Assembly: GCF_001949145.1 (NCBI RefSeq) | Contig: NW_019091534.1 | Span: forward strand, 279,844-343,843 | DNA: 64,000 nt | Source of the DNA: Acanthaster planci | Taxonomy: Eukaryota > Echinodermata > Asteroidea > Valvatida > Acanthasteridae | Direction: 5' to 3' | Part shown: one piece after another, positions 59,598 to 64,000 of the stretch | How positions within the stretch are numbered: the stretch's first letter is position 1 | Layout: every line of letters begins with the position of its first letter | Notes under the pieces: model-generated | Seen by the model: the letters and a program-made list of their open reading frames with translations, nothing else | Databases searched by the model: none | Told to the model about the DNA's origin: nothing | Position numbers and translations under genes: made by a program

Positions 59598-59888
59598 TTA
59601 CTTCATAGCATCATGCAGCTGTTCTAAATCAAGGCGGCTGTCCATAAAGTACTGAATACATGTAAGAGCATCGCTTTGTATGTTATGCATACTAGGGGAA
59701 AGGGGTCTATAAGAAATCATGTTTGTGCCTGTAAGCACTTCATGGACAGCCCTCATTTGTGTGTACGTAACTTGAGCTTGCTTTGAATTCTTTCTATTTG
59801 TCAATAATAATTCCTTCATCTGTGTAAACCCTTTCCTAAGATCTTTATGAAACACTGGTGTATATTTTGGTGAATGTTTGTGATACAT
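59598..59888 (-). CDS. Unrecognised open frame, 96 codons
   Basis: The frame reads YHKHSPKYTPVFHKDLRKGF at its start and ends SRLDLEQLHDAMK. Composition is protein-like (balanced charges, amphipathic end), and an adjoining open frame in another register covers 59,845-60,033, as if one frame had shifted. I recognise no domain. It may be a relic of a transposon-encoded protein or chance. Confidence 0.2.
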   Translation of the reverse strand: MYHKHSPKYTPVFHKDLRKGFTQMKELLLTNRKNSKQAQVTYTQMRAVHEVLTGTNMISYRPLSPSMHNIQSDALTCIQYFMDSRLDLEQLHDAMK

Positions 59889-61560
59889 AGAAAAAAAATC
59901 TACTGAAAAGGAAATGACACTGAAGAGGAAAGAGCTCCAACCTTTTGCGATTCCATACTTTTTGACCGTCTGTGCCTACATGTAGTTTGTCAGCCTGCTG
60001 TGTCGGTGTTGGTCCCCCGCATAGAATCACCACCTAGTTTCAGAAAACGAAAAGTAACCTAGCAATATCAGGAAGGCACGCAACATGAAGACTTGTAACG
60101 GGCCATTCCACACAAACTCCGTGAGTGCTGTCCATCTACTTTGTACACGTACCCCGGTACGTACATCAATTTGACTTTTTTGAATGGCTGAATGACTTCC
60201 AAATCTACACAATAACTGTTTGCAAAACCAGGGCCGGGCCGACCTCAAATTGCAAGAAGATCAGGACTGATACACAAACATGTCTGTCACTTGCTGGCTT
60301 GGGAACCAGCAAAACTTGTACAGTACCTCATTATGTACATTTACTGTTGCTGGAAAAACCCCATACTGGGGCTTTCCGCAGAGAAACCAACAGAAACAAA
60401 AATTGTGCCAACCTTCTACTCATTTTTTTGAGTCAACAATCAGTTGTTAGCATTCAGTAACAAAGTTTAAACAATAAAAAGGGGACTCTTTTTCAATATT
60501 TTGCATTGGTACATGTACCTCAGTCAGGGCAAATACAAGAGATTTCCAAATTTCCAATGCCTGTGAGTACCAATAAAACATACATTTTGCAAGTGAAGTT
60601 GCCATGGTGATACCATAGCATAGGCATGCATTACAGTGCAGGTCTGAGCTGGTCCGTGATCAGATTTCCACAGATTCAAAAAGGAAATATTGGAAAGATT
60701 TCCACACCAAACAATTACAGCTTTTCAAGTTTAAGTATCACAAATGCCAAGAAATTTGAAAAAGGATCTCTCTTAATTTTTTTTTTTTTTGGGGGGGGGG
60801 ATTAAGTGCAGAAAGGATGTAAGGTACAAAGGGGGGCAAGAGGTTGGAGAAAGCATTAACCGGTAAACTTCATCTACTACACTGTAGTGCCTGGATTATT
60901 TGCGATACCCATGTACTATTGATACTCCCAGAACTGTGGGGTTTGTTCTCCACCGTGCTCCACTGGTTCTGGGGGTACATGTACATGTACTGTATGTATG
61001 TTCTGCATATAAATATAGAGTAAATCAACACAATATCAAGTCTTTACTTTAGAAGAACCATACTGAACAGTGCTGAACATAAAACCATGTACATTGTACT
61101 TGTATCATATGTGCATGCATATTTACATGTACATGCTGACATGTACATGTAGCTGGTGACATGGGTGAGGGCTAAATCTACATGTACATTGTAGTTTACA
61201 CAAGGCTAAATCTACTTTAAAATAAGATAGCTTGCCCGATAAGAGCAAAAACATGTTTGGTGACTCTTTACCATGTTTACTGTGACAAATCTTAATCAGG
61301 TTCTGCAATAGCAACTGTCACTTTGACTTTGAATTCTTGAGACGGGTTCAGACCATTTTACAATTCTGAACTTTTTTTCCTCCAGAGCCATCAAAAAATT
61401 GAAATGTAATAATCTGTAATTACATGTACATGTTGAAGTCTATGTACATGTACAATAATAGTCATGATAGTACATGAAATCGTATTCTTCACTAGGGAGA
61501 GGGTGAAACAGAATTATGCTGGCTTGAGTTTGAACCCAGTTTGGGAAATGTCGCCCTCAC

Positions 61561-62145
61561 GCTAAAAAGATATGTCACGTACATGTACATGTACATCTGC
61601 AAGTGTACACATACAGGTGCTCATTATCCGCTGCCCTCATGGTTACAGGTCTCTTACATTGGTGGTAATTACCATTTTTCATGTAGCAGTAGGTCCACTT
61701 GCATGTATCAAATTAAGACAGAGGGCACTGTCTACATATACATGTATGTACAGGTACAGTACATGTACATGTACATACATACATGAACATGCAGCTTGCG
61801 AAATAAAGTTTACTTCAATTTAGCCAGTACTTGCATTTCAAGATACACTCTCCGTAAATTAATGAGGAACTGCAACATATTGTAATCAATTGGCATCTAG
61901 GCCTAATTTGAGCTGGTTTTTTTTAATCTACCAATAGTATGACCTACATGGCACAGCCTGTATATATCAAAGCCTTGCATAACAAGGGTGTCATGTACAT
62001 GTACATACACGGTACAAGTACATGCATGGGGGAAGGGTTCTAACATGTCCCATACATTTTACATCTACATGTACATGTAGGAACATCAGTTATTTTTCTC
62101 TAGTACAGTGCTACACGTACATGTACATACATGTACATGTACATC
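61561..62145. repeat. Cluster of TACATG hexamer arrays
   Basis: Several arrays of three to six TACATG units lie within 600 bp. The unit ACATGT is its own reverse complement, so the arrays read the same on both strands. Similar short arrays are scattered from about 43 kb on. Confidence 0.85.
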
Positions 62146-63765
62146 AATTCTCAGCCATCAATAAGCAATCACATGTCCTAATAAAGGGTCAAATTTAGCA
62201 GGGCAAATAAATGTACATGTATGTGTATATTCAAAGCATTTGCCATGTTTACATACATGTGCATGTATGTAGGCTCCAATAAACAGTACAAATTACTTAA
62301 CATACATGCATTAACATTAGAGTTTTCAGACCAAAGTCTCATAGATACGGTACATGTGTAGGGACGTTCATGCCATTTGCTTCAGCTGGTTTGTGCACAG
62401 GAGGTCAAGCATGTCACTCAAGGGATGTCTGAGTAAAGCGTTATCGTTAATAAACCTGTTCAACGTTCACAATGCATACATGGGTTTGGATGACAAGCAA
62501 ATGCACAACCATGGGTTGGACATCTGGGACTCTCACAAAATGGTGGATAGTAACCAATGAAAACAGCAAATATGGCGACATGGCCAGTCAGAGGATCGGT
62601 TTGATTTCTTTGATCAGTACGTATGCACGCATTCCTTTCAGGTGTTTGCATCGGTTGCTACCTGCCATTTTGCAAAACTCCCGTAAGTCTGCGCCGCCTT
62701 GCAAGAGAAGTGTACCTGCAAAACATTAATCTATTTCCATTTTATCGGCAGTTCAAGCCATCCTCTTTCGACACAGTATTGCAGTAACACAATCTACTAA
62801 GTTTAAAGCATGGCAGAAAAGAAAAATTTGGTGAATCCCTTCCAACAACACAGGTTTATGCCATGTACTGTACTTTGACTAAGATCATGAATATCAATAC
62901 CCTTGTATAAAAAGTATTGGCCAATCAAAATCACAACTTGTAGCTCATTCATCCCTCATAAACCAATCACATTATTTCAGCCTAGAATGACTGGTGCCCT
63001 TAAAATATGATGAATAATTAAGGGTGATTTTTCTTCTTACAAACATTTGAAAAATTGTTATTTTGAAAACCTTCCTTGTATTCTCCTATCTGTCAGGTGA
63101 TGAGCACTGATGAGCAGATAATTTTAAAATATTCTAAAGAAATCTGTAAAATAAATTTCCTACTGGTTCACTTCCCCCATAGGTTTATGCATGAAATGCA
63201 TGGCTTGTTTGTCATCCAAGCTCCACAATAATGCATTGCTTACAATGAAAAAGGTTCATTTACCCATGGAAATTTTGTGGAAAGGTAAACTACTGTACAG
63301 CCCTACATGAAGACAGGCTCTGGTGTGAAGGAAAAATGGGTACCGTTTGCCTGATTTTTTCTTCCCACATCTATCTAACATTTTGTGCAAAATCATCACC
63401 CATGCAACTAGTATTAACAATTAGGCCCATCAAAGGAACTCTTTCCTACGCGTGCGTGTTGCCCTAGGGACATACGTAGGCCTACGAACATACTTCCCTT
63501 CAAGAACATGAATATCAATCAAGTTACACAACAGCCACATGACACTCGGCATGATGCATAACGTTAATTACAAATATTAGGCATAGGCCTTCCCTAAAAT
63601 AATGATCTGCCCGACCCACGAACTCCCAATGCAAATGTTTTGAATAAATCCTCAATTGTTCTTACTTCCTAGTGACAAAGTTAATTTTCCTAAAGTTTCA
63701 TTGTGCAGATTATTACTCGAAAATTGCCCACCAAACATTGCGGAATTCGGCGATCTTTCACTCAC

Positions 63766-63996
63766 CTCCGTACCGTACCTCACGATCTTTGCCTTTAGCT
63801 TTGGTCTCAAGTCTGTTTTAGTAGTACATAAAAGGACAACGATAGAGGGCGCAATGTGCCAAAGAGAACTGCAGGTTGCTGTACATGTCGAGTTAAGTTC
63901 GGGCGGCCTGTTGTTGACACATGTTTCTTGTTCTCGCGCTCGAACGGCCGGAACACGACTCAAGAACATTGCTCTCGAAACAGGATTACACACCAC
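63766..63996 (-). other. Possible first exon or promoter-proximal region on - strand
   Basis: On the - strand a CpG-containing stretch (CCGGCCGTTCGAGCGCGAG) runs to an excellent splice donor (TACGGAG then GTGAGTG at 63,766). An in-frame ATG near 63,970 gives an open frame without a recognised domain. It could be a 5' untranslated or first coding exon of a gene extending left. Evidence is only the donor and base composition. Confidence 0.2.
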
Positions 63997-64000
63997 CTCC

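Larger units (their letters stand above)
58220..63765. other. Right-hand region with no convincing gene
   Basis: AT-rich DNA with many TACATG arrays (61,561-61,600, 61,735-61,790, 62,110-62,145) and a T/G homopolymer tract at 60,780-60,800. Overlapping open frames on both strands at 58,840-59,370 show no domain. If the exon at 57,497 belongs to a longer - strand gene, this would be its 5' intron. Confidence 0.4.

Overview
The window is eukaryotic. Coding exons are short and separated by GT-AG introns, intergenic DNA is AT-rich and full of MITEs, SINEs and foldback elements, and no bacterial gene organisation is seen. The gene content points to a non-vertebrate deuterostome: P3-like SLC10 transporters, an invertebrate gustatory-receptor-like (GRL) 7TM gene and an SLC16-like transporter. 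A MITE with ends TTAAAGGTAGTGGACACC resembles elements I associate with sea star genomes. Echinoderm, possibly a sea star, is my best guess, held with moderate confidence.

The dominant structure is a tandem segmental duplication. A distal unit (about 1-22,695) and a proximal unit (about 22,930-39,290) carry the same landmarks in the same order: an upstream non-coding block, an intronless SLC10A-type gene on the + strand (12,493-13,983 and 29,759-31,249), and, convergent to it, the 3' exons of a GRL gene on the - strand. The distal unit is about 6 kb longer, mostly because it holds transposon insertions missing from the proximal unit. These are a 186-bp element (35-220), a Ty3/gypsy-like gag-protease remnant (about 1,640-4,405), a 3.2-kb giant foldback element (7,683-10,877), a tRNA-type SINE (11,532-11,824) and four copies of one TA-flanked MITE. 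The proximal unit has its own 1,019-bp Tc1/mariner-like element (32,300-33,318). The two units therefore act as filled-site/empty-site pairs for each other.

To the right of the duplication the DNA is single copy. Upstream exons of the GRL gene lie on the - strand at 39,907-45,688, with a candidate at 46,323-46,433 and a weaker one at 57,497-57,661. Only the proximal set of 3' exons is intact. The distal set (16,658-21,611) is an orphan 3' half with one truncated exon and one internal deletion. On the + strand a four-exon SLC16/monocarboxylate-transporter-like gene (50,451-56,298, 452 aa) lies upstream of the GRL core and may be nested in a GRL intron. From about 43 kb rightward the non-coding DNA is studded with short strand-symmetric TACATG arrays, which are scarce in the duplicated units. 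The last 7 kb holds two hairpin-forming elements and no convincing gene.

Functionally the window pairs two families of plasma-membrane solute carriers with one candidate ligand-gated or chemosensory membrane protein. I see no direct evidence that they work together. Their proximity is best read as ordinary neighbourhood, with SLC10 and the GRL 3' end duplicated as one block.
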